From Salmonella enterica subsp. arizonae (GTDB lineage Bacteria; Pseudomonadota; Gammaproteobacteria; Enterobacterales; Enterobacteriaceae), in the NCBI RefSeq assembly GCF_008692845.1, contig NZ_VXJW01000011.1, forward strand, positions 1 to 64,000: a DNA stretch of 64,000 nucleotides, written 5' to 3'. The notes under the pieces are model-generated. The model had not been told where the DNA came from and made no database searches. It saw only the letters and a program-made list of their open reading frames with translations. A program made the translations under genes and the position numbers. Below, one piece after another: positions 10,033-19,950 of this stretch. How positions within the stretch are numbered: the first letter of the stretch is position 1; each line of letters begins with the position of its first letter.

Positions 10033-10809
10033 TTAAGCCAGAATACGCGTGCCAATCGGCGTACCGTTGAACAGCGCCGGCAGTTGATCGGCATGACGCC
10101 AGGAGGCGATATCTACCGGGCGACCCAAAGCCCGCGCCGCGTCAAGAGCCGCATTCACTTTCACAATCATCCCGTCAGTGATAATGCCCTGGTCAATCAG
10201 TTGCTCTGCTTTCGCGGCGGTCATTTCCGCTATCCGCTGGCCTTTACCGTCCAGAATCCCGCTTACGTCAGAAAGCAGAATCAAATCTGCGCCCAGCGTT
10301 GCCGCCAGCGCGGTTGCCGCCTGATCGGCGTTGACGTTCATCAATTGACCGTCTTCTGTTACGCCAATGGAACTGACCACCGGCAGAAAGTCGTTTTCCA
10401 GCAGCGTATTAATCAGCTTCGGCGACCCCGGCTGCGCCAGCCCGACGTGGCCCAGCGCTTCATCAAGTTGAATCACTTTCACACTGTCGCCATCGCCCAG
10501 AAACAGACCAACAGAGGCGATATGGTGTTTCTTCGCCCAGGCCAGCAGGGTTTTGTTAGCGGTTCCCGCCAACGCGCCGGCAATGATGCCAATCTGATCG
10601 GCAGGCGTCACGCGCAGGCCGTTTTTCTTTTTCACCGGCAAATTAAGCCCTTTCATCAGCTCATCCACCACGCAACCGCCGCCATGGACGATCACCAGCG
10701 GACGCTGATGGGATTCACGATAGTTGACCAGCGCGGTAAAAAGACGTTCAAGAGCCTCTTCGTTATCCAGTAATACGCCGCCCAGCTTGATAATTAATGG
10801 ATTCATCAT
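10033..10809 (-). CDS. argB: N-acetylglutamate kinase ArgB
   Basis: Phosphorylates N-acetyl-L-glutamate, the second step of arginine synthesis. The 258-residue amino-acid-kinase fold protein shows the phosphate-binding KLGGVLLD at the N-terminus, [10 protein letters not shown] near residue 42, and the NVNADQAA segment near residue 158. It starts either at the first ATG or at the adjacent second ATG ([11 protein letters not shown]); the two differ by one residue. It begins 7 bp after the argC stop codon and belongs to argCBH. Confidence 0.98.
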   Translation of the reverse strand: MMNPLIIKLGGVLLDNEEALERLFTALVNYRESHQRPLVIVHGGGCVVDELMKGLNLPVKKKNGLRVTPADQIGIIAGALAGTANKTLLAWAKKHHIASVGLFLGDGDSVKVIQLDEALGHVGLAQPGSPKLINTLLENDFLPVVSSIGVTEDGQLMNVNADQAATALAATLGADLILLSDVSGILDGKGQRIAEMTAAKAEQLIDQGIITDGMIVKVNAALDAARALGRPVDIASWRHADQLPALFNGTPIGTRILA

Positions 10810-10816
10810 TGCACCT

Positions 10817-11821
10817 TTAAATAAGAGACTGCGTTTCAGCGAAGCCGAAACGAATATTAGCGCACTGCACCGCCTGCGCCGCTGCGCCTTTCAACAAGTT
10901 GTCTTCGGTTGCCACCACAATCAGATGTTCGCCCTGGACGGCAAAACCAATATCGCAGAACGGCAGCCCGACGACGTTCTTTAACGCCGGAACGCCTTTG
11001 TCATACAGGCGCACCAGCGGTTTGTCGCCATAGGCTTTTTGCAACACGTCGGCGACCTGCGCATGGGTTACGCCCGCTTTCAGGCGGCAGGTAATGGTTT
11101 CCAGAATCCCGCGCGGGAAATTCCCCAGATGCGGGGTGAAGATGACCTCCGCGCCCAGATGGGCGGCGATTTCCGGCTGATGACGATGCGTAAACACGCC
11201 ATACGGTTGCAGACTCACTTCACAGAAACTGTTCGATATTGCCGCCTTGCGCCCCGCGCCGCTCACCCCGCTGGTGGCATTAATTACCGGCCACTGCGTC
11301 AGATCCAGAAGCCCGCCGTCAATCAGCGGTTTTAGCGACAACTGCGCCGCGGTTGGATAGCAACCAGGAACCGCAATCAAATTCGCCGCGTTCAGTTTAT
11401 CGGCATTCCACTCAGCCAGACCGTACACCGCCTGCTCCAGCAGCTCAGGATACTGATGAGTAAATCCGTAATACTTTTCATAGAAGGCGCGATCGTTTAC
11501 CCGAAACGCGCCGGAAAGATCGAATACGACGCATCCGGCTTGTAAAAACTGCGGCGCCAGATCGTGGCTCACTTCATGCGCTGTCGCCAGGAACACCACA
11601 TCAACATCTGCGCTAAAGTCACGCACATCCGACATCGGTTGCAATGGCAGGTCGACAATCCCTTTTAACTGCGGATGTAAATCAGAAATTAACTTTCCTG
11701 CATCATTGCTTTGCGCTGAGACGGTCAAAGCGGTTATGGTCATATGTGGGTGGCGATTTACGTAGCTTACAAGCTCTGCGCCCGCATAACCGCTAGCGCC
11801 TACAATCAGCGTATTCAACAT
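10817..11821 (-). CDS. argC: N-acetyl-gamma-glutamyl-phosphate reductase ArgC
   Basis: NADPH-dependent reductase making N-acetylglutamate semialdehyde, the third step of arginine synthesis. The 334 residues match E. coli. The N-terminal Rossmann motif is [12 protein letters not shown], and the catalytic cysteine lies in VPGCYPTA near residue 154. It is the first gene of argCBH and diverges from argE. The shared 88-bp intergenic region carries two ARG boxes. Confidence 0.98.
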   Translation of the reverse strand: MLNTLIVGASGYAGAELVSYVNRHPHMTITALTVSAQSNDAGKLISDLHPQLKGIVDLPLQPMSDVRDFSADVDVVFLATAHEVSHDLAPQFLQAGCVVFDLSGAFRVNDRAFYEKYYGFTHQYPELLEQAVYGLAEWNADKLNAANLIAVPGCYPTAAQLSLKPLIDGGLLDLTQWPVINATSGVSGAGRKAAISNSFCEVSLQPYGVFTHRHQPEIAAHLGAEVIFTPHLGNFPRGILETITCRLKAGVTHAQVADVLQKAYGDKPLVRLYDKGVPALKNVVGLPFCDIGFAVQGEHLIVVATEDNLLKGAAAQAVQCANIRFGFAETQSLI

Positions 11822-11844
11822 CGGGTTCCTTTATGCTCAACGTT

Positions 11845-11883
11845 AATGTATTTTTATTCATAATTAATGCATGAATATTGATA
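11845..11883. promoter_or_regulatory. Two ARG boxes (ArgR operator) between argC and argE
   Basis: Two 18-bp imperfect palindromes, 11845-11862 (core TGTATTTTTATTCA) and 11866-11883 (core TGCATGAATATTGA), are separated by 3 bp, the classical double ARG box arrangement for hexameric ArgR. They match the E. coli argECBH operator almost base for base and overlap both divergent promoters. Confidence 0.92.
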
Positions 11884-11909
11884 CTATCATGACCTGAGGT
11901 GTGTCAACA

Positions 11910-13061
11910 ATGAAAAACGTTTTACCGCCATTTATCGAGATTTACCGCGCTCTGATTGCCACGCCGTCGATAAGCGCAACCGAAGCATCCCTCGATCAAA
12001 GTAATGCGTCTTTAATCACTTTGCTTGCGGGCTGGTTCAGCGATCTTGGTTTCAATGTAGAGGTGCAACCGGTTCCGGGAACACGAAACAAATTTAATAT
12101 GCTCGCCAGTTCCGGGCACGGTGCTGGCGGTCTGCTGCTGGCGGGCCATACCGATACCGTACCGTTTGATGACGGACGCTGGACGCGCGACCCGTTCACA
12201 CTGACCGAGCACGACAATAAGCTGTATGGCCTAGGTACTGCGGATATGAAAGGTTTCTTCGCTTTTATTCTGGACGCGCTACGTGCCGTTGACGTAACAC
12301 AGTTGAAAAAGCCGCTCTACATTCTGGCGACCGCCGATGAAGAGACCAGCATGGCGGGGGCGCGTTATTTTTCCGAAACCACGGCATTACGTCCGGACTG
12401 CGCGATCATTGGCGAACCGACGTCGTTGCAACCGATACGCGCGCACAAAGGGCATATCTCTAATGTCGTTCGCGTCCTGGGGCAGTCCGGTCATTCCAGC
12501 GACCCGGCGCGTGGGGTTAACGCCATTGAACTGATGCACGATGCGATTGGTCATATCATGCAACTGCGTGACTCGCTGAAAGCGCGGTATCACTACGAGG
12601 CGTTTACCGTTCCGTATCCAACGCTGAATCTGGGCCATATTCACGGCGGCGATGCCTCAAACCGTATCTGCGCCTGCTGCGAATTGCATATGGATATTCG
12701 TCCACTGCCGGGCATGACGTTAAACGACCTTAATGGACTGCTTAACGACGCGCTGGCCCCGGTAAGCGAACGCTGGCCGGGCCGCCTGACGGTGGCAGAA
12801 TTACATCCGCCGATTCCAGGTTACGAGTGTCCACCGGACCACCAACTGGTTGAAGTAGTAGAAAAACTGTTGGGTACGAAAACCGACGTGGTGAACTACT
12901 GCACTGAAGCGCCGTTTATGCAGACATTATGCCCAACGCTGGTGCTCGGCCCGGGCTCAATTAATCAGGCCCATCAGCCGGATGAATATCTCGAAACGCG
13001 TTTTATTAAGCCAACCCGGGAATTGATTACCCAGGTAGTACACCATTTTTGCTGGCATTAA
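11910..13061 (+). CDS. argE: Acetylornithine deacetylase ArgE
   Basis: Zinc-dependent M20-family amidohydrolase that releases ornithine from N-acetylornithine. The chosen ATG gives 383 residues, the E. coli length, and is preceded by GAGGTG at the right distance; an in-frame GTG three codons earlier lies within that site. Metal-binding motifs visible are [10 protein letters not shown] (near residue 80), GTADMKG (near 112) and the catalytic Glu in ADEETSMAG (near 145), with the C-terminal His in NQAHQPDEY. Divergent from argCBH and co-regulated by ArgR. Confidence 0.98.
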   Translation: MKNVLPPFIEIYRALIATPSISATEASLDQSNASLITLLAGWFSDLGFNVEVQPVPGTRNKFNMLASSGHGAGGLLLAGHTDTVPFDDGRWTRDPFTLTEHDNKLYGLGTADMKGFFAFILDALRAVDVTQLKKPLYILATADEETSMAGARYFSETTALRPDCAIIGEPTSLQPIRAHKGHISNVVRVLGQSGHSSDPARGVNAIELMHDAIGHIMQLRDSLKARYHYEAFTVPYPTLNLGHIHGGDASNRICACCELHMDIRPLPGMTLNDLNGLLNDALAPVSERWPGRLTVAELHPPIPGYECPPDHQLVEVVEKLLGTKTDVVNYCTEAPFMQTLCPTLVLGPGSINQAHQPDEYLETRFIKPTRELITQVVHHFCWH

Positions 13062-13068
13062 TGCATAT

Positions 13069-13139
13069 TGCCCGGTGGCGCGATGTTTACCGGGCCTACC
13101 CCGTCTTGTAGGCCGGATAAGCGCAGCGCCATCCGGCAT
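13069..13139. repeat. REP/BIME element downstream of argE
   Basis: Two REP-type units, GCCCGGTGGCGCGATGTTTACC and AGGCCGGATAAGCGCAGCGC in opposite senses, follow the argE stop by 8 bp. A further 160 bp to the ERIC-like element has no gene; it is AT-rich and should contain the ppc promoter. Confidence 0.8.
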
Positions 13140-13301
13140 CTCTACGCCACATGTTCATAAGCATTTCTTATTTGGCACGATGCGAATTAACTTTAATAAA
13201 TTACCGTCATTTCTTCGTTTGCTGAACCGATTTCGCAGTAATTGACGCCACGGGTTTTACGTGGCTTTATAAAAGACGGCTAAAAAGCAAAGTCCGAAAA
13301 A

Positions 13302-13387
13302 TTTCACGTCACAGCAAGGCGGCAAACGAGCCCATTCCGGAGAACTGGCATACGGGCGAGCGCAGCCAACGCCGCCGCAGCGTGAAA
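13302..13387. repeat. Diverged ERIC-like element upstream of ppc
   Basis: The outer parts match the clear ERIC copy at 43265-43379: TTTCACGTCA...GCAAGGCGGCAA on the left and GCAGCCAACGCCGCC...CGTGAAA on the right. The central ERIC segment containing GTGACTGGGG is replaced by unrelated sequence. The arms are inverted repeats (GGCGGC / GCCGCC, TTTCACG / CGTGAAA). It ends 42 bp before the ppc ATG, so it is part of the ppc leader. Confidence 0.6.
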
Positions 13388-13429
13388 GATGCAGGACAAT
13401 TACAACAGAGATGGGGTGTCTGGGATCAT

Positions 13430-16081
13430 ATGAACGAACAATATTCCGCGTTGCGTAGTAATGTCAGTATGCTCGGCAAGGTGCTGGGAGAAACCATCAA
13501 GGATGCGCTGGGAGAACACATTCTTGATCGCGTAGAAACAATCCGTAAGCTATCCAAATCTTCACGCGCCGGCAATGAAGCTAATCGCCAGGAGCTGCTC
13601 ACCACGCTACAAAATTTGTCTAATGACGAGCTGCTGCCAGTGGCGCGCGCGTTTAGTCAGTTCCTGAACCTGGCTAATACTGCCGAGCAATACCACAGCA
13701 TTTCGCCAAAAGGCGAAGCCGCCAGTAACCCGGAAGTGATTGCCCGCACCCTGCGTAAACTGAAAAACCAACCGGACCTCAACGACGCAACCATCAAAAA
13801 AGCGGTAGAGTCGCTGTCTCTGGAGCTGGTGCTGACCGCCCACCCGACAGAAATTACCCGCCGTACGCTTATTCACAAGATGGGTGAAATCAACAACTGT
13901 CTGAAGCAGCTTGATAATACCGATATCGCCGACTACGAACGCCACCAGGTGATGCGTCGCCTGCGCCAGTTGATTGCCCAATCCTGGCATACGGATGAGA
14001 TCCGCAAGCAGCGTCCAAGCCCGGTGGATGAAGCCAAATGGGGCTTCGCCGTGGTTGAGAACAGCCTGTGGCAGGGCGTACCTCACTATCTGCGTGAACT
14101 GAACGAACAGCTGGAAGAAAATCTCGGCTACAAATTGCCGGTGGATTTTGTGCCGGTACGTTTTACCTCCTGGATGGGCGGCGACCGTGACGGCAACCCG
14201 AACGTGACGGCGGAGATCACCCGCCACGTACTCTTGTTAAGCCGCTGGAAAGCCACCGATCTGTTCCTGAAAGACATTCATGTTCTGGTATCAGAACTGT
14301 CGATGGTCGACGCCACGCCGGAGCTGCTGGCGTTAGTGGGCGAAGAAGGCGCGTCTGAACCGTATCGCTATCTGATGAAAAAATTGCGCGCCCGTCTGAT
14401 GGCGACTCAGTCCTGGCTGGAAGCGCGTCTGAAAGGCGAGAAGCTGCCCAAACCGGATGGCTTGCTGACGCAAAACGAGCAGCTCTGGGAACCTCTGTAC
14501 GCCTGCTACCAGTCGTTACAGGCCTGCGGCATGGGCATTATCGCCAACGGCGAGTTACTTGACACGCTCCGCCGCGTGAAGTGTTTCGGCGTACCGCTGG
14601 TGCGTATTGATATCCGCCAGGAGAGCACCCGCCATACCGAAGCGCTGGGCGAAATTACCCGCTACCTTGGTATTGGCGACTACGAAAGCTGGTCGGAAGC
14701 CGACAAGCAGGCCTTCCTGATCCGCGAACTGAACTCCAAACGTCCGCTGCTGCCGCGTAATTGGGAGCCGAGCAACGATACCCGCGAAGTGCTTGAAACC
14801 TGCAAGGTTATTGCCGAAGCGCCAAAAGGGTCGATCGCCGCCTACGTGATTTCAATGGCGAAAACGCCGTCTGACGTGCTGGCTGTGCATCTGCTGCTGA
14901 AAGAGGCAGGTATCGGCTTTGCCATGCCGGTCGCGCCGCTGTTTGAAACCCTCGACGACCTGAACAATGCCGACGACGTGATGACCCAGTTGTTGAATAT
15001 CGACTGGTATCGCGGGCTGATTCAGGGTAAGCAGATGGTCATGATCGGCTACTCCGACTCGGCAAAAGACGCCGGCGTTATGGCCGCGTCATGGGCGCAG
15101 TATCAGGCGCAGGACGCCCTGATCAAAACCTGTGAAAAAGCCGGTATCGAGCTCACCCTCTTCCACGGCCGCGGCGGCTCTATTGGCCGTGGCGGCGCGC
15201 CAGCCCACGCGGCGCTGCTTTCGCAACCGCCAGGCAGTCTGAAAGGCGGCCTGCGCGTGACCGAGCAGGGCGAGATGATCCGCTTCAAATACGGCCTGCC
15301 GGAAGTCACCGTCAGCAGCCTGTCGCTCTACACCAGCGCAATTCTGGAAGCAAACCTGCTGCCGCCGCCGGAACCGAAAGACAGCTGGCGTCATATTATG
15401 GATGAGCTTTCCGTCATCTCCTGTGAAACCTACCGCGGCTACGTGCGTGAAAATAAAGACTTTGTACCGTACTTCCGCTCCGCGACGCCGGAACAAGAGC
15501 TGGGCAAATTGCCGCTCGGCTCACGTCCGGCAAAACGTCGTCCAACTGGCGGCGTCGAATCGCTGCGCGCGATTCCGTGGATCTTCGCCTGGACGCAAAA
15601 CCGCCTGATGCTGCCAGCCTGGCTGGGCGCGGGTACTGCGCTGCAAAAAGTGGTGGAAGACGGTAAACAAAGTGAACTGGAAGCCATGTGCCGCGACTGG
15701 CCGTTCTTCTCCACGCGTCTTGGGATGCTGGAAATGGTGTTCTCGAAAGCCGACCTGTGGCTGGCCGACTATTACGATCAGCGCCTGGTGGCGAAAACGC
15801 TATGGCCGCTGGGCAAAGAGCTACGAGACCTGCTGGAAGAAGACATTAAAGTGGTGCTGGCGATTGCCAACGATTCGCACCTGATGGCCGACTTACCGTG
15901 GATTGCGGAGTCCATTCAGTTAAGAAACGTTTATACCGATCCATTAAACGTGTTGCAGGCCGAATTGCTGTATCGTTCCCGTCTGACTGAAGAGCAGGGC
16001 AAATCGCCCGATCCTCGCGTCGAACAGGCGTTGATGGTCACGATTGCGGGCGTCGCCGCCGGTATGCGCAACACCGGCTAA
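13430..16081 (+). CDS. ppc: Phosphoenolpyruvate carboxylase
   Basis: Anaplerotic enzyme that makes oxaloacetate from PEP and bicarbonate; cytoplasmic tetramer activated by acetyl-CoA and fructose-1,6-bisphosphate and inhibited by aspartate. The ATG at 13430 gives 883 residues, the E. coli length, starting [12 protein letters not shown]; an upstream in-frame start at 13382 would add 16 residues translated from the ERIC-like repeat and is rejected. The catalytic His lies in [11 protein letters not shown] (near residue 138), the glycine-rich loop is [14 protein letters not shown] (near 580), and the C-terminus is the conserved MRNTG. Monocistronic, between argE and cptA. Confidence 0.98.
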   Translation: MNEQYSALRSNVSMLGKVLGETIKDALGEHILDRVETIRKLSKSSRAGNEANRQELLTTLQNLSNDELLPVARAFSQFLNLANTAEQYHSISPKGEAASNPEVIARTLRKLKNQPDLNDATIKKAVESLSLELVLTAHPTEITRRTLIHKMGEINNCLKQLDNTDIADYERHQVMRRLRQLIAQSWHTDEIRKQRPSPVDEAKWGFAVVENSLWQGVPHYLRELNEQLEENLGYKLPVDFVPVRFTSWMGGDRDGNPNVTAEITRHVLLLSRWKATDLFLKDIHVLVSELSMVDATPELLALVGEEGASEPYRYLMKKLRARLMATQSWLEARLKGEKLPKPDGLLTQNEQLWEPLYACYQSLQACGMGIIANGELLDTLRRVKCFGVPLVRIDIRQESTRHTEALGEITRYLGIGDYESWSEADKQAFLIRELNSKRPLLPRNWEPSNDTREVLETCKVIAEAPKGSIAAYVISMAKTPSDVLAVHLLLKEAGIGFAMPVAPLFETLDDLNNADDVMTQLLNIDWYRGLIQGKQMVMIGYSDSAKDAGVMAASWAQYQAQDALIKTCEKAGIELTLFHGRGGSIGRGGAPAHAALLSQPPGSLKGGLRVTEQGEMIRFKYGLPEVTVSSLSLYTSAILEANLLPPPEPKDSWRHIMDELSVISCETYRGYVRENKDFVPYFRSATPEQELGKLPLGSRPAKRRPTGGVESLRAIPWIFAWTQNRLMLPAWLGAGTALQKVVEDGKQSELEAMCRDWPFFSTRLGMLEMVFSKADLWLADYYDQRLVAKTLWPLGKELRDLLEEDIKVVLAIANDSHLMADLPWIAESIQLRNVYTDPLNVLQAELLYRSRLTEEQGKSPDPRVEQALMVTIAGVAAGMRNTG

Positions 16082-16291
16082 CGCCAAAAGAAAGTCGCCC
16101 TCACGCAGTTATGTGGGGGCGGCATGAAATACTGCTGTCATCCTCGTCATTTTTTCAATATATTCCTGTCTGCATTTTATGCATTTATAAATCTTTCTTA
16201 GCAAAACGTGCGGCATAAAGCAGGTTTGCTTCAGATTCTTTTAAGGTTCAGGCGTTACGTTTGGCGCTACGATTAAAGACAGGCTCTTATT
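16082..16291. other. ppc-cptA intergenic region
   Basis: 210 bp. The stretch GCCCTCACGCAGTTATGTGGGGGC near 16097 can form a weak hairpin without a good T-run, possibly the ppc terminator. The rest is AT-rich and presumably carries the cptA promoter. No gene seen. Confidence 0.4.
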
Positions 16292-18025
16292 ATGCAATCC
16301 ACATTACTCCGGACTAAACCCGCGTTTAGCTGGAAAGCCCTGGGCTGGGCACTTCTCTACTTTTGGTTCTTTTCCACTCTCCTGCAGGCCATTATTTATT
16401 TCACCGGATACAGCGGGACAAACGGCCTGCGGGATTCGCTACTGTACAGCTCATTGTGGCTGATCCCCGTCTTTCTGTTTCCAGGCCGCATCCGGGTTAT
16501 TGCTGCCGTTATTGGCGTCGTACTCTGGGCCGCCTCGCTGGCGGCGCTGAGCTATTACGTAATCTACGGGCAGGAGTTCTCACAAAGCGTGCTGTTTGTG
16601 ATGTTTGAAACCAACGCCAATGAAGCCAGCGAATATTTAAGCCAATATTTCAGTCTGAAAATTGTTCTTGTCGCGCTGGCTTATACGGTGGCGGCGATTT
16701 TGCTGTGGACACGTCTGCGCCCGGTTTATATTCCATCCCCCTGGCGTTATCTGGTGTCGTTTGCCCTGCTGTACGGGCTGATCCTCCATCCCATCGCGAT
16801 GAATACCCTGATCAAGCATAAGTCGATGGAGAAAACACTGGATAGTCTGGCGTCACGAATGGAACCCGCCGCGCCGTGGCAATTTATTACCGGCTACTAT
16901 CAGTACCGTTTACAGCTCGCCTCGCTGAATAAACTGCTGAATGAAAACGGCGCCCTGCCGCCGCTGGCGAATTTCAAAGACAATTCCGGTGATGCGCCGC
17001 GCACGCTGGTACTGGTGATTGGCGAATCGACCCAGCGTGGCCGTATGAGCCTGTACGGTTATCCGCGCGAAACCACGCCGGAACTGGACGCGCTGCATAA
17101 AACCGACCCCGGGCTGACCGTGTTTAATAATGTGGTGACTTCGCGACCGTACACCATTGAGATTCTGCAACAGGCGCTAACGTTCGCGGATGAAAAGAAC
17201 CCGGACTGGTATCTGACGAAGCCATCGCTGATGAATATGATGAAACAGGCCGGGTATAAAACCTTCTGGATCACTAACCAGCAGACGATGACGGCGCGTA
17301 ATACCATGCTGACCGTGTTCTCTAAGCAGACTGATAAGCAGTTCTATATGAACCAGCAGCGCACTCAAAGCGCACGCGAATATGACAGCAACGTGCTGGC
17401 GCCGTTTAAAGCGGTGTTAGCCGACCCGGCGCCGAAAAAATTCATTATTGTGCATCTGCTGGGAACGCACATTAAATACAAATTCCGCTATCCAGAAAAC
17501 CAGGGCAAGTTTGATGGTAAAACCGACCATGTTCCGCCGGGATTAAGCAGTGACGAACTGGAGTCGTATAACGATTACGACAACGCGAACCTGTATAATG
17601 ACTATGTTGTCGCCAGCCTGATTAAGGACTATAAAGCGACCGATCCGAACGGTTTCCTGCTCTACTTCTCCGATCACGGTGAAGAAGTGTATGACACGCC
17701 GCCGCATAAGACGCAGGGACGAAACGAAGATTCGCCAACCCGTCATATGTATACGGTGCCGTTCCTGCTGTGGACCTCAGAGAAATGGCAGGCGGCGCAT
17801 CCGCGTGACTTCTCACAGGATGTCGATCGTAAGTACAGCAGTTCCGAGCTTATCCATACCTGGTCGGACTTAGCGGGCCTGACCTATGATGGCTACGACC
17901 CGACGCGTTCCATCACCAACCCGCAGTTCAAAGAGACCACGCGCTGGATTGGCAACCCGTATAAGAAAAACGCGCTGATTGATTATGATACGTTGCCGTA
18001 TGGCGATCAGGTCGGTAATCAATAG
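16292..18025 (+). CDS. cptA: LPS-core phosphoethanolamine transferase CptA (YijP/EptC)
   Basis: Inner-membrane enzyme of the EptA/alkaline-phosphatase superfamily. In Salmonella, CptA adds phosphoethanolamine to heptose I of the LPS core. The 577-residue protein has five N-terminal membrane segments (about residues 15-35, 48-65, 70-92, 122-142, 152-170), then a periplasmic catalytic domain. The metal-binding nucleophile is the Thr in VIGESTQRGRMS (near 250), and the downstream Asp-His pair is in YFSDHGEEVYD. It is followed by a REP element. PmrA control is known for Salmonella cptA; I did not identify a PmrA box here. Confidence 0.95.
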   Translation: MQSTLLRTKPAFSWKALGWALLYFWFFSTLLQAIIYFTGYSGTNGLRDSLLYSSLWLIPVFLFPGRIRVIAAVIGVVLWAASLAALSYYVIYGQEFSQSVLFVMFETNANEASEYLSQYFSLKIVLVALAYTVAAILLWTRLRPVYIPSPWRYLVSFALLYGLILHPIAMNTLIKHKSMEKTLDSLASRMEPAAPWQFITGYYQYRLQLASLNKLLNENGALPPLANFKDNSGDAPRTLVLVIGESTQRGRMSLYGYPRETTPELDALHKTDPGLTVFNNVVTSRPYTIEILQQALTFADEKNPDWYLTKPSLMNMMKQAGYKTFWITNQQTMTARNTMLTVFSKQTDKQFYMNQQRTQSAREYDSNVLAPFKAVLADPAPKKFIIVHLLGTHIKYKFRYPENQGKFDGKTDHVPPGLSSDELESYNDYDNANLYNDYVVASLIKDYKATDPNGFLLYFSDHGEEVYDTPPHKTQGRNEDSPTRHMYTVPFLLWTSEKWQAAHPRDFSQDVDRKYSSSELIHTWSDLAGLTYDGYDPTRSITNPQFKETTRWIGNPYKKNALIDYDTLPYGDQVGNQ

Positions 18026-18031
18026 CCTATA

Positions 18032-18118
18032 TGTTGCCCGATAACGCTAACGCTTATCGGGCCTGGCGTTCTTCTCTCCCGTAGTCCGGATAAGGCGCAA
18101 AGCGCCGCTATCCGGCAA
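18032..18118. repeat. REP/BIME element downstream of cptA
   Basis: Two palindromic units, GCCCGATAACGCTAACGCTTATCGGGC and a TCCGGATAAGGCGC...GCGCCGCTATCCGG copy, lie between cptA and yijO. Confidence 0.8.
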
Positions 18119-18185
18119 TAATCGCTTGAGGACATCGGTTTTCGACGTTACTGTTTCCTCTGTTTGCGATCGGCAGGGGATTATC

Positions 18186-19022
18186 ATGTATCACGACGTC
18201 AGCCACCTTCTCTCCCGTCTCATCAACGGCCCGCTGCCGCTGCGCCAGATTTATTTTGCCAGCGCCAGCGGCCCAGCGCCGGAACTGGCGTACCAGGTGG
18301 ATTTTCCGCGGCTGGAGATTATGCTGGAGGGCGAGCTTACTGACATGAGCATTACCGCCCCGCTCATTCCTTGCGATGTTCTCTATATTCCGTCAGGCGG
18401 CTGGAATTTCCCGCAATGGCAAGCGCCGGCCACCACGCTCAGCATTCTGTTCGGCAAACAGCAGTTAGGTTTCAGCGTAGTCCACTGGGACGGTCAGCAG
18501 CATCAAAACCTCACGAAACAGCACGTTGCGCGCCGCGGCCCGCGTATCGGCTCTTTCCTGATACAAACGCTTAATGAGATGCAGATGCAACCCCAAGAGC
18601 AGCAAACGGCCAGATTGATTGTCGCCAGCCTGCTAAGCCATTGCCGCGATCTGCTCGGCAGCCAAATCCAGACCGCCCCCCGCAGCCGCGCGCTTTTTGA
18701 AGCCATTCGGGAGTATATTGATGAACGCTACGCTGCGCCGTTGACGCGCGAATCGGTAGCACAGGCGTTTTATATCTCGCCAAATTACCTCTCGCACCTG
18801 TTCCAGAAAACGGGAGCCATCGGCTTTAACGAATACCTGAACCATACGCGACTGGAACACGCCAAAACGTTGCTGAAGGGTTATGACCTGAAAGTGAAAG
18901 AAGTGGCGCACCGCTGCGGCTTTGTCGACAGTAACTATTTCTGCCGCCTGTTTCGCAAAAATACGGAACGTTCGCCGTCGGAGTATCGCCGCCAGTATCA
19001 CAGCCAGCTAACAGAGAAATAA
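18186..19022 (+). CDS. yijO: AraC-family transcriptional regulator YijO
   Basis: DNA-binding regulator whose targets are not established. The ATG at 18186 (MYHDVSHLL) is chosen because it follows a GGCAGGGGATT ribosome-binding site and gives about 278 residues, near the E. coli length; an upstream start at 18126 would add 20 residues translated from the end of a REP element. The N-terminal half is a cupin-like sensor domain; two helix-turn-helix motifs lie in the last 100 residues (ESVAQAFYISPNYLSHLFQK and VKEVAHRCGFVDSNYFCRLF). In E. coli it neighbours the frw/pfl genes; here that block is missing and fsaB follows directly. Confidence 0.93.
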   Translation: MYHDVSHLLSRLINGPLPLRQIYFASASGPAPELAYQVDFPRLEIMLEGELTDMSITAPLIPCDVLYIPSGGWNFPQWQAPATTLSILFGKQQLGFSVVHWDGQQHQNLTKQHVARRGPRIGSFLIQTLNEMQMQPQEQQTARLIVASLLSHCRDLLGSQIQTAPRSRALFEAIREYIDERYAAPLTRESVAQAFYISPNYLSHLFQKTGAIGFNEYLNHTRLEHAKTLLKGYDLKVKEVAHRCGFVDSNYFCRLFRKNTERSPSEYRRQYHSQLTEK

Positions 19023-19150
19023 TCCACACGCCAATAAAGAAAATACAGTAGATAAAACGCGCATTTACTGGATAATTGTAATATAAATGCAAAAAACTCG
19101 CTCCCCCATATGGCATACAACAGCACGCTATACGTTAAATAACGCCAACT

Positions 19151-19166
19151 TGTGAAGTGAATCACA
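19151..19166. promoter_or_regulatory. Consensus CRP-cAMP site upstream of fsaB
   Basis: TGTGA-AGTGAA-TCACA is a perfect symmetrical CRP core (TGTGA N6 TCACA) 111 bp before the fsaB ATG, in an otherwise gene-free 254-bp region. A second half-match (TTGTCACAT) lies near 19208. The position suits activation of fsaB-gldA by CRP, but no transcription start can be proved from sequence. Confidence 0.75.
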
Positions 19167-19276
19167 CTTTACTCAGCGCATCACATTTGTCCAGTTTTTG
19201 GCAGATTTGTCACATAGCGCATCCCGACAACGCTCCTTTATCCTGTCCATAACGAAAACTCACGAAGAGAAAGACT

Positions 19277-19939
19277 ATGGAACTCTATCTGGATACCGCT
19301 AACGTGGCGGAAGTTGAACGTCTGGCGCGCATTTTCCCGATTGCCGGCGTCACCACTAATCCGAGCATTGTGGCTGCCAGCAAAGAATCTATCTGGGATG
19401 TGCTGCCCAGGCTGCAAAACGCCATCGGCGAAGAAGGCACTTTATTTGCGCAGACCATGAGCCGCGACGCGAAAGGGATGGTGGAAGAAGCCAAACGGCT
19501 GAATAACGCCATCCCCGGCATTGTGGTTAAAATTCCGGTAACCGCCGAAGGTCTCGCAGCTATTAAGCTGCTGAAAAAAGAAGGTATCGTGACGCTGGGA
19601 ACCGCCGTCTACAGCGCATCGCAGGGTCTGCTGGCGGCGCTGGCGGGCGCAAAATATGTCGCTCCCTACGTCAACCGCGTTGATGCGCAGGGCGGCGATG
19701 GCATTCGTATGGTTCAGGAGCTGCAAACACTACTGGAACGTCACGCGCCCGACAGCATGGTGCTAGCGGCCAGCTTTAAAACGCCGCGGCAGGCGCTGGA
19801 TTGCTTACTGGCAGGTTGCCAGGCGATTACCCTTCCTTTAGATGTAGCGCAACAAATGCTCAACACGCCTGCGGTAGAGTCAGCAATAGAGAAGTTTGAG
19901 CAAGACTGGAAAAACGCTTTTGGTAATCTGAACCTGTAG
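19277..19939 (+). CDS. fsaB: Fructose-6-phosphate aldolase FsaB (TalC)
   Basis: Class I aldolase of the transaldolase family that cleaves fructose 6-phosphate to dihydroxyacetone and glyceraldehyde 3-phosphate. The 220-residue protein is the short TalC-type form. The Schiff-base lysine is in [10 protein letters not shown] near residue 85, and TTNPSIVA near residue 27 is the phosphate/active-site loop. It is preceded by a GAAGAGAAAG site. It lies 11 bp upstream of gldA, whose glycerol/dihydroxyacetone chemistry fits its product. The upstream partner ptsA, usual in E. coli, is absent. Confidence 0.97.
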   Translation: MELYLDTANVAEVERLARIFPIAGVTTNPSIVAASKESIWDVLPRLQNAIGEEGTLFAQTMSRDAKGMVEEAKRLNNAIPGIVVKIPVTAEGLAAIKLLKKEGIVTLGTAVYSASQGLLAALAGAKYVAPYVNRVDAQGGDGIRMVQELQTLLERHAPDSMVLAASFKTPRQALDCLLAGCQAITLPLDVAQQMLNTPAVESAIEKFEQDWKNAFGNLNL

Positions 19940-19950
19940 GAGAGAAATGT

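Noticed and set aside
10084-10773. Open frame of 229 codons opposite argB
   Set aside because: Antisense shadow of argB, without ribosome-binding site or recognised domain.
13607-14227. Open frame of 206 codons opposite ppc
   Set aside because: Antisense shadow of ppc; composition follows the ppc codons.
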